A stretch of 64,000 nt of DNA. Origin: Candidatus Zixiibacteriota bacterium (GTDB lineage Bacteria; Zixibacteria; MSB-5A5; UBA10806; 4484-95). The position numbers were made by a program, and so were the translations under genes. Below, in pieces: positions 19,845 through 28,339 of the stretch. Numbering within the stretch: the stretch's first letter is position 1; each line of letters opens with the position of its first letter. The notes under the pieces were generated by a model. It was not told the DNA's origin. It saw only the letters and a list, made by a program, of their open reading frames with translations, and ran no database searches. The stretch spans positions 17,643 to 81,642 of the forward strand of contig JAAEQD010000159.1 of NCBI GenBank assembly GCA_024231855.1, given 5' to 3'.

Positions 19845-19869
19845 AAAAAAGGCGGTCAGCCGGCCGCCC
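19845..19869 (-). terminator. intrinsic terminator after HYR-subtilase gene
   Basis: On the minus strand a GC-rich hairpin (GGCGG pairing with CCGCC, 19851-19869) is followed by six T residues (19845-19850). It lies 35 nt past the stop of the subtilase gene. The GGCGGTC core recurs in the hairpins at 38683 and 38826. Confidence 0.65.
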
Positions 19870-19903
19870 AATTCTATCTTTTGAGTGTAGGGTAAATCGA
19901 GAT

Positions 19904-22900
19904 TTATTCTTCACAATTCGGCCAGCCAGATGGCGCTTCAGCCGGTAAATCATCTGGTGTTGGCCAGGCTGGCGCGTAATCCGGGCAATATTGAATACTC
20001 GTCATACTCCTAAAGTAAGTTACCAATTTAGTCACATCGCTACCAATGACACTGCAGTCGCCATTGGCATCCGCTGAACACCAAAAACTGTCAAGCAGAC
20101 AGGGCGGGCTTGTTTCCATACCGCGGAAATAGTTCACCAGATAGGTCACATCACCCCCGATTACCATTGGTGGCCAGGCGCCATTGGCCATGTTAGCGTC
20201 GCCGGGGAGGTAATCTGAGCCGATATTATAAGCAATGACGATATTAAAATAGCACGTATCCGCTAAACCGGCGTCATCCGTCGCGATAACCTCAACCATC
20301 GTGGTGTCAAGCGCGAACCATGAGCCTGAAGCCGGATCTGATTCTATAGTTACTCCCGGGCAATTTTCAATAGCATCCGGCGAAAATTCTACATAAGCTC
20401 CTGTTAGACTGGAGTCAATCTCAACCGTCATATCCGCCGGACAGATAGCTACCGGTGGTTCAGTATCATTCACCGATACACTAAAATCGCAGGTATCGGC
20501 GTTGCCGGCGGCATCCGTGGCGATAACCTCAACTTGAGATAATCCTATGGGAAAGAAACTGCCGGAGGGGGGATTTGCCGCGACATTTACATCAGGGCAA
20601 TTATCGGATGGATTCAAAGCGAACGTTACCGTCGCCCCGCATTGGCCCGGATCATTGGAAGCTACTATATCGGCCGGACAACCCGGTACGGGCAATTCGA
20701 TATCATTTACCGTTACATTGAAATAACAGGTATCGGTATTCCCATAATCATCGGTGGCTATAACCTCAACCGGATTTACTCCAACGGCGAAGAGACTGCC
20801 CGATGGAGGATTGGATGAAATCGTAACACTCGAGCAGTTATCGGTAGCGTCGGCCGTGAATGCCACCACCGCGCCACACTCGCCCGGATCGTTGTTAACC
20901 GTTATATCGGAAGGGCACGTCACATCGGGAGGTACGATATCTATAACGTTAACATTGAAAAAGCAAGTATCGGCATTGCCGGCGATATCGCTGGTTATCA
21001 CCTCGACAGGTGTTGTCCCCATATCAAAGAAGCTTCCAGATGGCGGAGTCGCGTTAATATAAACTACTGAACAGTTGTCGGATGGATCGAAAGTGAAAGA
21101 TACGATTGCCCCGCATTGATCTGGATCATTAGCTACTTCAATGTTGGCTGGACAGCCAGGATCCGGGATTTCAATATCGTTTACTGTTACATTAAAATAT
21201 GAAGTGTCGGTATTGCCAGAGGAATCATTCGCATAAATAGTTACCTGTGTCGAACCGACCGGGAAATGACTCCCGGATGGAGGATCTGCGACTATACCGG
21301 CTAACGCGCAATTATCTGTTGCGCTTATCGAGTAATTTACAACTGCCTCGCATTGGCCCGGAGCATTATCCACAGTGATATCGGCGGGATAATCGGTAAC
21401 CGGTGGTTCATTGTCGATAACCGTTACATTGAAATAACAGGTATCGACATTAGAGAACGCGTCTCGTATGGCAACCTCAACCGGAGTCGTACCTAAATCA
21501 AAATAACTTCCGGACGGCGGATTAATGTACATCATGACCGAAGAGCAGTTATCATTAAATCCGGGTTCGAAAGAAACAATTGCCCCGCATTGGCCAGGAT
21601 CATTACTTACTATTGTATCTTCCTGACAAATAGCAATCGGTGGTTCGTTATCATAAACCGAAACAAAGAAATAACAGCTATCGGTATTGCCGGAAACATC
21701 AGTAGCGATAACATTTATCATTGTTGATCCGGGTCCAAAGAAAGATCCCGATGGTACACTGACGTCGATAGAAACATCAGAGCAGTTGTCGGTTGCATCC
21801 AGTTCAAACGTGACGACCGCGCCGCACAATCCCGGATCGTTATCCACCGCTATATCATCGGGACATACAATAATCGGGGCTTCACCCTCATTAACAGTTA
21901 CGTTGAAATAGCAAGTGTCGGCATTGCCCGAGTTATCTATGGCTATAACTTCAACCGGTGTTGTCCCAATGCCGAGGAAACTTCCGGATGGTGGATTGGT
22001 CGTTACAGAGTTCACGCCGCAGTTGTCGGTGGCGCCGGGGCTGAATGTAACTGTCGCGCCGCATTCACCCGGGTCGTTTTCTACCATTATATCTGAAGGA
22101 CATGTGGCTACCGGGGCTTCACCCTCATTAACAGTTACGTTGAAATAGCAAGTGTCGGCATTGCCCGAGTTATCTATGGCTATAACCTCAACCGGCGTAG
22201 TCCCAATGCCAAAGAAACTTCCGGATGGCGGATTGGCCGTTACAGAGTTCACGCCGCAGTTGTCGGTGGCGCCGGGGCTGAATGTAACTGTCGCGCCGCA
22301 TTCACCCGGATCATTATCAACCGTTATATCCAGGGGACATGTGGCTATCTGTGTTTCTGCCTCGTTGACAGTTGCGTTGTAATAGCATGTGTTGGCAGTC
22401 CCCGTGTTGTTGATGGCTATAACCTCAACCGGCGTAGTCCCAATGCCGAAGAAACTCCCGGATGGCGGATTGGCCGTTACTGAACTCACGCCGCAGTTGT
22501 CGGTAGCGCCGGGGCTGAATGTTACTATCGCGCCGCATTCACCCGGATCATTATCTACCATTATATCCAGGGGACATGTGGCCACCGGGGGAGTATTATC
22601 GTTTACAGTAACCGTAGCCTGGCAAGTATCTGCCAATCCTGAATCATCGGTTACGATCAAGCTGACAATTGTTTGGCCGGCAGAGTAGGGACTTGCTGGA
22701 ATCTGTAGCAGCGTTATAGAGTCACCATCTGGATCATAAGAGCCGTTGTCTACCGAGATATCAGCCTGGCAACTCGCGTTCGCGTCAGTAGTGATATCAA
22801 TACAAAGGGCGACTGGAGGATTATTTCCAGTCGATGAACTTAAATTGACGGAACTTACCACTGAATAATACTGCGGCGATGCTAAAGTTCCTTTATGGGA

Positions 22901-24583
22901 AATTGTAAACTTATATTGTCCGCTTGAAGGGGTTCCGACATATATCTGTTCAACATTGTCGCGAATATTATCGCCGGTAGACGCCGGATTATCGGGAACT
23001 AGCGGATTCAGCGTATAAGGCATGGTTACAATACTTGATCCGATATGTTCCAGTCTTATGTCGAGATCATTAACCAGCATTATTGTTGTAGGATTAAGTG
23101 ATGGCGATGGCGGCGTACCGGCCGGATCTGTCCAGGCAGCCGTGATTTTGATAGGAGTTATGCCATCACATGTAAAATAGAATTCATCGATTTCCATATT
23201 GGCCAGCGAATCCTCCAGTACCATACCAGGTGATATCGAATCGTTCTGAATTAATTGCGCCGATTTCAACGAATTTAATAAACCCCAGCCAAATTTATAA
23301 TCCGGCCCGGGATTCGATCCGGATTCATCGGCAGTCTGTATTACTAAAGCTTTCATTGTTGAAGAACGCGGAGTAATCCCCACGTGGCTTTCCTCATAAT
23401 AGCGAATTAGTAAATTTAACGAGCCGGAAAAATTCGGCGCGCTCATTGAAGTACCGCTTAAATAATCATAGGCGCTGTTATTATTATCCATGGTGGAATA
23501 GAGATTGATTCCGTTTGCTACTATATCCGGTTTTATCCTGCCATCGTCTGATGGTCCCCATCCGGAGAATGAGCTCATCACAACATCGCCCGGTACGGAA
23601 TAGCCGCCAGTAATATCATTAACGGCGCCCACGGTGATTATATTTTTCGCGTTTGAATTATAAGAAATACAATCATAGCCGTCGGTTCCGCCATCGGGAT
23701 CGCGTGTGGCGGTACTCCATACCCAACCGCCATCCCAGACATAATGTCCTCCGCCTGACCCCGGACCGGCATCATTACGGTCATTACCGGCAGAATTGAC
23801 TATAGTGTAGTAGGGAGCGTTGTACGCGATTTCATCCCAGGCCTGGGCATCGGCGCTATAAAAGCCAAAACCATAATCTTCCGTGGCGCTGATCGAGATA
23901 TCGCCATACCAATACCAGCTACTGCCCGACCAATACCAGCCGGTGATGTAACTGTATGAATGGTTTGAGACATTCAAACCGGCGGCGGCTGCTGAAGCCA
24001 TCTCCGAATTATCATTGTTCCAGTCATAAGCCGCCAAGTTAGCTTCATACGACATTCCTTTAGCTTGCGCTTGTACTCCTGTAGCCATCATAGTCCCGGC
24101 CACATGAGTCGCATGATAATGGGTACCTCCCGGGCTGTCTATCTGAGTTACTCGACTGCCAAACTCCTGATGCGTAGCCCTTACACCTCCGCCATCCCAA
24201 ACTGCGAGCAGCCCGGTGCTTGTACCCTGACCCGATAACGAATATCCGCCACTGCCTCCGGGCCAGATATCATCGCTGCTGACTGTTCCAGCGGCATCGA
24301 GGTTGTCGATCTGGTAATAGACAGGTAAACTCCGGTTATCGATATACATTAACTGAATGTCGGAGTTTCTATTCAATTGGATCTGAGCCGAATCGGCGCT
24401 ATTTAGAAGATCATAATACAGTTGAGGACGTTTTGCTTCTAGTTGCTCGCCAAGTGACAAGCTAAGTCGTTCAAGATTATCTTTTTGCGTTTTAGACTGG
24501 GCATCCGCGATGCCGAAACATAAAAGTATAATAATGGCGGTTGAAACTACAGTTTTCCTTATTGCGGCAAATAAGCTCATCAT
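19904..24583 (-). CDS. secreted S8 protease with ten HYR repeats and dockerin-like tail
   Basis: A 1559-residue exported protein. The signal peptide ends near residue 29 (IADA). The S8 catalytic domain has Asp130 (AVWDGGG), His157 (HYHATHVAG) and Ser379 (SGTSMSAP), with Asn267 in SAGND; it is of the Kp43-like type with a jelly-roll after the catalytic domain (residues ~445-585). One divergent PKD/HYR-type unit and ten HYR units of ~79 residues follow, each with D/N-DPGxCGA, ATDNC and PPSGSFF..GTTPVEV motifs and paired cysteines. A dockerin-like domain (about 1455-1559) ends the protein at GWPNCEE. The ATG at 24583 follows GGGGAG by 6 nt. The paralogue at 38924 has the same architecture with only two HYR units. 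HYR arrays usually act as spacers or adhesion modules. Confidence 0.92.
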   Translation of the reverse strand: MMSLFAAIRKTVVSTAIIILLCFGIADAQSKTQKDNLERLSLSLGEQLEAKRPQLYYDLLNSADSAQIQLNRNSDIQLMYIDNRSLPVYYQIDNLDAAGTVSSDDIWPGGSGGYSLSGQGTSTGLLAVWDGGGVRATHQEFGSRVTQIDSPGGTHYHATHVAGTMMATGVQAQAKGMSYEANLAAYDWNNDNSEMASAAAAGLNVSNHSYSYITGWYWSGSSWYWYGDISISATEDYGFGFYSADAQAWDEIAYNAPYYTIVNSAGNDRNDAGPGSGGGHYVWDGGWVWSTATRDPDGGTDGYDCISYNSNAKNIITVGAVNDITGGYSVPGDVVMSSFSGWGPSDDGRIKPDIVANGINLYSTMDNNNSAYDYLSGTSMSAPNFSGSLNLLIRYYEESHVGITPRSSTMKALVIQTADESGSNPGPDYKFGWGLLNSLKSAQLIQNDSISPGMVLEDSLANMEIDEFYFTCDGITPIKITAAWTDPAGTPPSPSLNPTTIMLVNDLDIRLEHIGSSIVTMPYTLNPLVPDNPASTGDNIRDNVEQIYVGTPSSGQYKFTISHKGTLASPQYYSVVSSVNLSSSTGNNPPVALCIDITTDANASCQADISVDNGSYDPDGDSITLLQIPASPYSAGQTIVSLIVTDDSGLADTCQATVTVNDNTPPVATCPLDIMVDNDPGECGAIVTFSPGATDNCGVSSVTANPPSGSFFGIGTTPVEVIAINNTGTANTCYYNATVNEAETQIATCPLDITVDNDPGECGATVTFSPGATDNCGVNSVTANPPSGSFFGIGTTPVEVIAIDNSGNADTCYFNVTVNEGEAPVATCPSDIMVENDPGECGATVTFSPGATDNCGVNSVTTNPPSGSFLGIGTTPVEVIAIDNSGNADTCYFNVTVNEGEAPIIVCPDDIAVDNDPGLCGAVVTFELDATDNCSDVSIDVSVPSGSFFGPGSTMINVIATDVSGNTDSCYFFVSVYDNEPPIAICQEDTIVSNDPGQCGAIVSFEPGFNDNCSSVMMYINPPSGSYFDLGTTPVEVAIRDAFSNVDTCYFNVTVIDNEPPVTDYPADITVDNAPGQCEAVVNYSISATDNCALAGIVADPPSGSHFPVGSTQVTIYANDSSGNTDTSYFNVTVNDIEIPDPGCPANIEVANDPDQCGAIVSFTFDPSDNCSVVYINATPPSGSFFDMGTTPVEVITSDIAGNADTCFFNVNVIDIVPPDVTCPSDITVNNDPGECGAVVAFTADATDNCSSVTISSNPPSGSLFAVGVNPVEVIATDDYGNTDTCYFNVTVNDIELPVPGCPADIVASNDPGQCGATVTFALNPSDNCPDVNVAANPPSGSFFPIGLSQVEVIATDAAGNADTCDFSVSVNDTEPPVAICPADMTVEIDSSLTGAYVEFSPDAIENCPGVTIESDPASGSWFALDTTMVEVIATDDAGLADTCYFNIVIAYNIGSDYLPGDANMANGAWPPMVIGGDVTYLVNYFRGMETSPPCLLDSFWCSADANGDCSVIGSDVTKLVTYFRSMTSIQYCPDYAPAWPTPDDLPAEAPSGWPNCEE
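19907..20215 (-). other. dockerin-like C-terminal domain (copy 2)
   Basis: Same two-loop domain as copy 1: GDANMANGAWPPMVIGGDVTYL, then SADANGDCSVIGSDVTKL, with the tail PAWPTPDDLPAEAPSGWPNC. DNA stretches of more than 20 nt are identical to copy 1, for example in the codons for PTPDDLP. Confidence 0.75.
20225..22590 (-). repeat. tandem HYR-coding repeats, ~237-bp period, ten units
   Basis: Ten consecutive units of about 79 codons lie inside the subtilase gene. The three 5'-most units (about 21900-22575 on the plus coordinate) are nearly identical at DNA level. For example, the segments starting at 21915 and 22152 share long identical runs 237 nt apart. The downstream units are diverged. This indicates recent unequal-crossover expansion at one end of the array. 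Confidence 0.85.
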
Positions 24584-25586
24584 GTTAAACTCCCCATTAC
24601 CTACCTGTTTTTGAAATACTCATTAAAAATTAATATTCGAAAATGATAGAATATAACTGGCAGGTTGCAGAACATAAGGGAATTGAAATCATTCCCGGCT
24701 CCATAAAAGGATTGCCCGGCGCAATTTAGTTTAATTCTGAGAATACTTAAGTCCAACAACATGTTACGAAGAATTAATTAAGTTTCAAGATACAGCGTAG
24801 TATCTAAATCAGGCTATGCGCAAATAAATTATAACAGCCAGATATTTTACTTTTACTCCAATCGCAATATAACGCTAAACCAATATTTGTCAATCTACAT
24901 TTTGACTATATATTTTTAGATTTCAGCTATTTAGAACGACCGATATCATCCCGATAGTCTTTGTAAGTTGTTAGCCTGATTGAGATTTCACCGTATATTA
25001 CATACAAGCGCTTACTCTAAATAGACTTGTCTCGGGCGTGGATTATGAGAATCGGATGGCTTCAGAGCAAGATTAACTCCATTAAACCGCCCTAATTGGT
25101 TATTTTATCGAAAATTTGAGAATAATTTAATTCTGAAGGTATTTCCTTTAATTTGACGCCACATATAGTATTTGGTATACTTTCTGGCAGCATAGCAGTA
25201 ATATCTCGATAGACACACTTAGATAGACACCATTAGGCGATATTCGTAATGAGGCTAATATATAATTCATATTATGATTTGGGGAAAATCCCGGGCTATT
25301 GAAAATCGATTTAGTAAATATTTACGGAGAGTTCCTGGTTAGGACGCGCGGATCAGGAGGTGAAACTATCAACTGTAACATCTGCATCAGTATTATTCCT
25401 GGTTACTTTGGTACAGAAAGAATATCAAAAACGAATCGCATAGTCAGCATGTATACCGATGAAACAGTAGGAGGTTGAATGATCTAGGTTTTAGTACTTT
25501 ATTATATCTTCTGTCATGCTCCTGTGCTCTAGCTATATTATATTTCAGAAGATGGCTGTAAATTCATAAATAGAAGGGGTATTGTA
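24584..25586. other. 1.0-kb divergent intergenic region
   Basis: AT-rich DNA between the divergently transcribed HYR-subtilase and the metzincin gene; it must carry both promoters. A small inverted repeat GGGAAT/ATTCCC lies at 24678-24696. Two orphan Shine-Dalgarno-like motifs occur: AGGAGG at about 25357-25362, beside a GTG-initiated 27-codon frame (MKLSTVTSASVLFLVTLVQK..., ending TAG), and AGGAGG near 25470, preceding ATG-ATC-TAG. No convincing gene or riboswitch is recognised. Confidence 0.5.
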
Positions 25587-27428
25587 ATGGCTCGATTTTA
25601 TCTTATATTATTTTTGCTAGCGTCCTTTCTCTTGTCAATGTTTTCTCCGGTGATCGCGCAGGATTGTCCATCCTGGGTTTTAGGATCAGAAAAAGGTAAT
25701 AAGCTGTACCTGTATTTTCCTACAGCCGTGGATAATACTTTCCCTGAATATCATTCATCTCTTCAAACATCACCTTTGAATCCATTCGATGTATCCGATC
25801 TTGATGCTACTATAGGCACGACAGCCCAATTGCGCGATATAATATTTGATATCGTAACTGATGATTACTGCGAGTTCAATGTCGAAGTTATAATGACAAC
25901 CGCCTCTCCCACAACGTCCGGATCACGCTGGCAAATCGTGGGAGTAGGCTCAGATGATGAGGTTATTGGGACGAGTATTTTCTTTGGGGTTGCTCAAGCT
26001 GTTGATATTAATGATGCCGACGGCCAGGATTACGCTCGAGTTTATGCCGGTTCCTTTGGTACCGCCTATGGTGGTACAGGGGGAGAGCTAAACGGCGCTA
26101 ATTCGACACTTGAACGTTGGGCAAGAATGATTGGCCACACCGCGACTCACGAAGCGGGACATAATTACGGTCTAGGTCATGGAGATTCGGCGCCGATAAC
26201 GGGAGAGGACCAACAAAGCAATCATATTATGGCTACCTATAGCACCGGCTTGACCGGCGAAGAGCGCGCAACAATTGATAGACACTTCAGTAACACAAGC
26301 TATGAGATCCTTGGACATAACATCGGGCTTAATGTCTATACGGTTCATAATTGGGATTTTGTCAATCCGAATAGCAGCGACGCCCATTCGTTAGTGTTGA
26401 CGATTCTTAGTCCAGCATCTTCATTATCAATTAGTTGGTACTATACGGGATCCAGATGCCCCTGGACAAATCCATCAATCAGCAGCACAGGCTCAACACA
26501 AAGCTTTCAAGGTACTACCTATAACGTTTTCGAGATGGTTTATAGCGCGCCTCAAGCCTGGGAGAATGGAGCTAATGGAGTGGTGCCACCGGCAGCCGAA
26601 CTTCATATCGGATCGGCTTTTAATGAGACAGACCTCGTAATCGTAAGCGAGGCGACATTGCGTGATGCCAGCAACAATGACTTGGCATTGCATCCGCGTT
26701 TTCCCGGTTATGATGCTGGAGCGGCCGATATGGAGACCGGTGATTTCGCCATGAGCTTTTTCAATATGCAAAGCGATATGGAACCGTTGATCATCAGAGA
26801 TATTGAAGTTTCATTCCTGCCACGTATGGCCAGTATTGAATCAATGATCGATGGTGATACGCTTGTTGATACACGTGGTAATCCGGTTGAAATGAGACGG
26901 CCTGGAAAAAGTTTCAAACCTCAACGATCGCTTGAAGTTCGAGACAAGGCGAGTTTTAAACTTGCGAGATTAGTCGACCCACGCCATGTTGATATAACTT
27001 ATGATTCTACCGACTGTGAGGAAGGAATACGGGAAATTGGTGGCGTTAATGATATGGTGGGAGGCGAGTTGATGTATTGCCCGCATGGCACGGCCTTGAG
27101 TTTATTTCCCACCACGTTCGTTTATGTCGTAGCTTCGGTCATTGATCCCAACGCCAAACACTGGGATGTAACCGCCGGAGATTTTGCTACCGGACCTCTG
27201 GAAATGAAGTTGTTTTACCAGTTCGCCGGATTTGTTCCTGATTTCAACGACAACGGAATTGATGATATCCTGGATATTCGACACGGAACATCAATTGATG
27301 AAAACGGCAACGGTATCCCGGATGAAGCAGAAGACAGGGGAACTGAATTCCCGTGGTGGTGGTTGTTGATAATTCTGCTCATTATCTTGATTCTTATCTG
27401 GCTATTGCTTAGATTAATCAATAAATAA
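25587..27428 (+). CDS. exported metzincin-type zinc metalloprotease with C-terminal membrane anchor
   Basis: A 613-residue protein with a signal peptide (residues 1-25, ending VIAQ). The catalytic domain carries HEAGHNYGLGHGD with zinc ligands His188, His192 and His198 and base Glu189, and a Met-turn at Met215 (NHIMATY). This is the signature of metzincins (M10/M12-like); the exact subfamily is not assigned. Two probable sandwich regions follow. Near the C-terminus, DFNDNGIDDILDIRHG and DENGNGIPDE resemble calcium-binding thrombospondin-type-3/dockerin-like loops. The protein ends with a single strongly hydrophobic helix (WWWLLIILLIILILIWLLL) and a short basic tail RLINK. Such a tail suggests membrane anchoring or a sortase-like processing signal, unlike the soluble neighbours. 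RBS AAGGGG precedes the ATG. The next gene follows closely. Confidence 0.85.
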   Translation: MARFYLILFLLASFLLSMFSPVIAQDCPSWVLGSEKGNKLYLYFPTAVDNTFPEYHSSLQTSPLNPFDVSDLDATIGTTAQLRDIIFDIVTDDYCEFNVEVIMTTASPTTSGSRWQIVGVGSDDEVIGTSIFFGVAQAVDINDADGQDYARVYAGSFGTAYGGTGGELNGANSTLERWARMIGHTATHEAGHNYGLGHGDSAPITGEDQQSNHIMATYSTGLTGEERATIDRHFSNTSYEILGHNIGLNVYTVHNWDFVNPNSSDAHSLVLTILSPASSLSISWYYTGSRCPWTNPSISSTGSTQSFQGTTYNVFEMVYSAPQAWENGANGVVPPAAELHIGSAFNETDLVIVSEATLRDASNNDLALHPRFPGYDAGAADMETGDFAMSFFNMQSDMEPLIIRDIEVSFLPRMASIESMIDGDTLVDTRGNPVEMRRPGKSFKPQRSLEVRDKASFKLARLVDPRHVDITYDSTDCEEGIREIGGVNDMVGGELMYCPHGTALSLFPTTFVYVVASVIDPNAKHWDVTAGDFATGPLEMKLFYQFAGFVPDFNDNGIDDILDIRHGTSIDENGNGIPDEAEDRGTEFPWWWLLIILLIILILIWLLLRLINK

Positions 27429-27456
27429 TAAGGAGACAATTATTGTTACCAGATTG

Positions 27457-28209
27457 ATGTTTGCCCTCATCATACCACAATTCATGGTCATGCTGCCAGC
27501 CCTGGTGTTACTGGCGGGGCTATTGAGCTTTGCTATTGATACGCGCGCGGATAACGTTTTCGCGGATTCAAATCATTCGGACCGGACAAATGTGTCCGGT
27601 CCGGAGGACAAGGCCGCTGGAAGAACTATCGATTATGAACAGGCTCCGCTGTACCGGCTGATCGGTTTTGCTGACCTGATTGCCGCAGGCGAAGTAATCA
27701 GCGTATCAGAATCGACCTTTACGTTTCATATCGATGAGGCGCTCATCGGGGAACCAAATGAATCGATTATCCAGGTCTCGAAAGCCATTTTTATGGAATT
27801 TGATGAACCTCGGGCGATACCATACGATAGTGGCCAGGTTTTTTTGGTATTTTTGATGAAAGACGCGACAGCAGATCATGAACTTATATGGCAATCGATG
27901 AGTGTAGCGGGAGGAAGCGAATTCCCCCTTGAGGGGGAATTCGTGTATTTTACAGGTCGGTTTGTTCAGGGATTAGAACACAAAGATTACCTCGTACATG
28001 GTGTTACCCGTAATATTCAGAGATACGACGCGTCATTGTTCAAGCAGGCAATTCGCGGCTATCGAGATTGTTTCAACTGGCCGGGTGAATCCATTTATGC
28101 GCGGCGAAGTCCGGAGCTTCTATGTAATGATTCGCTATTGACCAACTATCGCCGTCAAAGCGGCATGCATGAATACCTGGCTCGGGAAACTGTAAAAAGA
28201 ATCCCATAA
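27457..28209 (+). CDS. exported protein of unknown function, partner of the metzincin gene
   Basis: About 250 residues. It has a hydrophobic N-terminus (FALIIPQFMVMLPALVLLAGLLSFA) like a signal peptide, then a region from about residue 55 beginning APLYRLIGFADLIAAGEVISV with beta-rich character. No family is recognised. The start is uncertain: ATG 27457 (or TTG 27454) is about 20 nt from the only good ribosome site (AAGGAG, 27430-27435). An in-frame ATT at 27442 has ideal spacing and would add V-T-R-L, giving the positive n-region a signal peptide needs. Two perfect hairpins lie within the coding sequence (27578-27603 and 27918-27943). The 28-nt gap to the metzincin stop implies co-transcription, and it may be an accessory or inhibitor of that protease (inference). 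Confidence 0.7.
   Translation: MFALIIPQFMVMLPALVLLAGLLSFAIDTRADNVFADSNHSDRTNVSGPEDKAAGRTIDYEQAPLYRLIGFADLIAAGEVISVSESTFTFHIDEALIGEPNESIIQVSKAIFMEFDEPRAIPYDSGQVFLVFLMKDATADHELIWQSMSVAGGSEFPLEGEFVYFTGRFVQGLEHKDYLVHGVTRNIQRYDASLFKQAIRGYRDCFNWPGESIYARRSPELLCNDSLLTNYRRQSGMHEYLARETVKRIP
27578..27603. repeat. perfect 11-bp inverted repeat, 4-nt loop, inside coding sequence
   Basis: CGGACCGGACA (27578-27588), loop AATG, then its exact complement (27593-27603). It lies within the 5' third of the unknown exported gene, about 120 nt after its start. No T-run follows, so it is not an intrinsic terminator. Confidence 0.85.
27918..27943. repeat. second perfect 11-bp inverted repeat, 4-nt loop, in the same gene
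   Basis: CGAATTCCCCC (27918-27928), loop TTGA, then its exact complement (27933-27943), inside the same coding sequence as the hairpin at 27578. The amino acids encoded (SEFPLEGEF) are themselves near-palindromic as a result. Confidence 0.85.
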
Positions 28210-28283
28210 TATTTTTATAAAATATACAAATAAGAAATACGCCCAATAATCTAAAATTGTGGCAGGATTTAGATGAATAATAA

Positions 28284-28313
28284 AAGCCGGGCGGCTCGAT
28301 GGGCGTCCGGCTT
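28284..28313 (-). terminator. terminator hairpin between convergent genes
   Basis: AAGCCGG (28284-28290) pairs with CCGGCTT (28307-28313). On the minus strand it is followed by a TTTTATTATT run. It serves the M28 peptidase gene and may also stop transcription from the plus-strand genes. Confidence 0.65.
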
Positions 28314-28339
28314 ACTTATATGATTAATACAATCGAATC

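Noticed and set aside
20225..22590. Regularly spaced near-identical repeats suggestive of a CRISPR-like array
   Set aside because: The period is ~237 bp, the repeats are continuous without spacers and translate to HYR domains.
20754..22688. Series of open frames of 75-100 codons on the plus strand within the HYR array
   Set aside because: They recur every 237 nt exactly with the repeat, start at the same place in each unit and are antisense to the strongly supported protease gene. They are a by-product of repeat codon composition.
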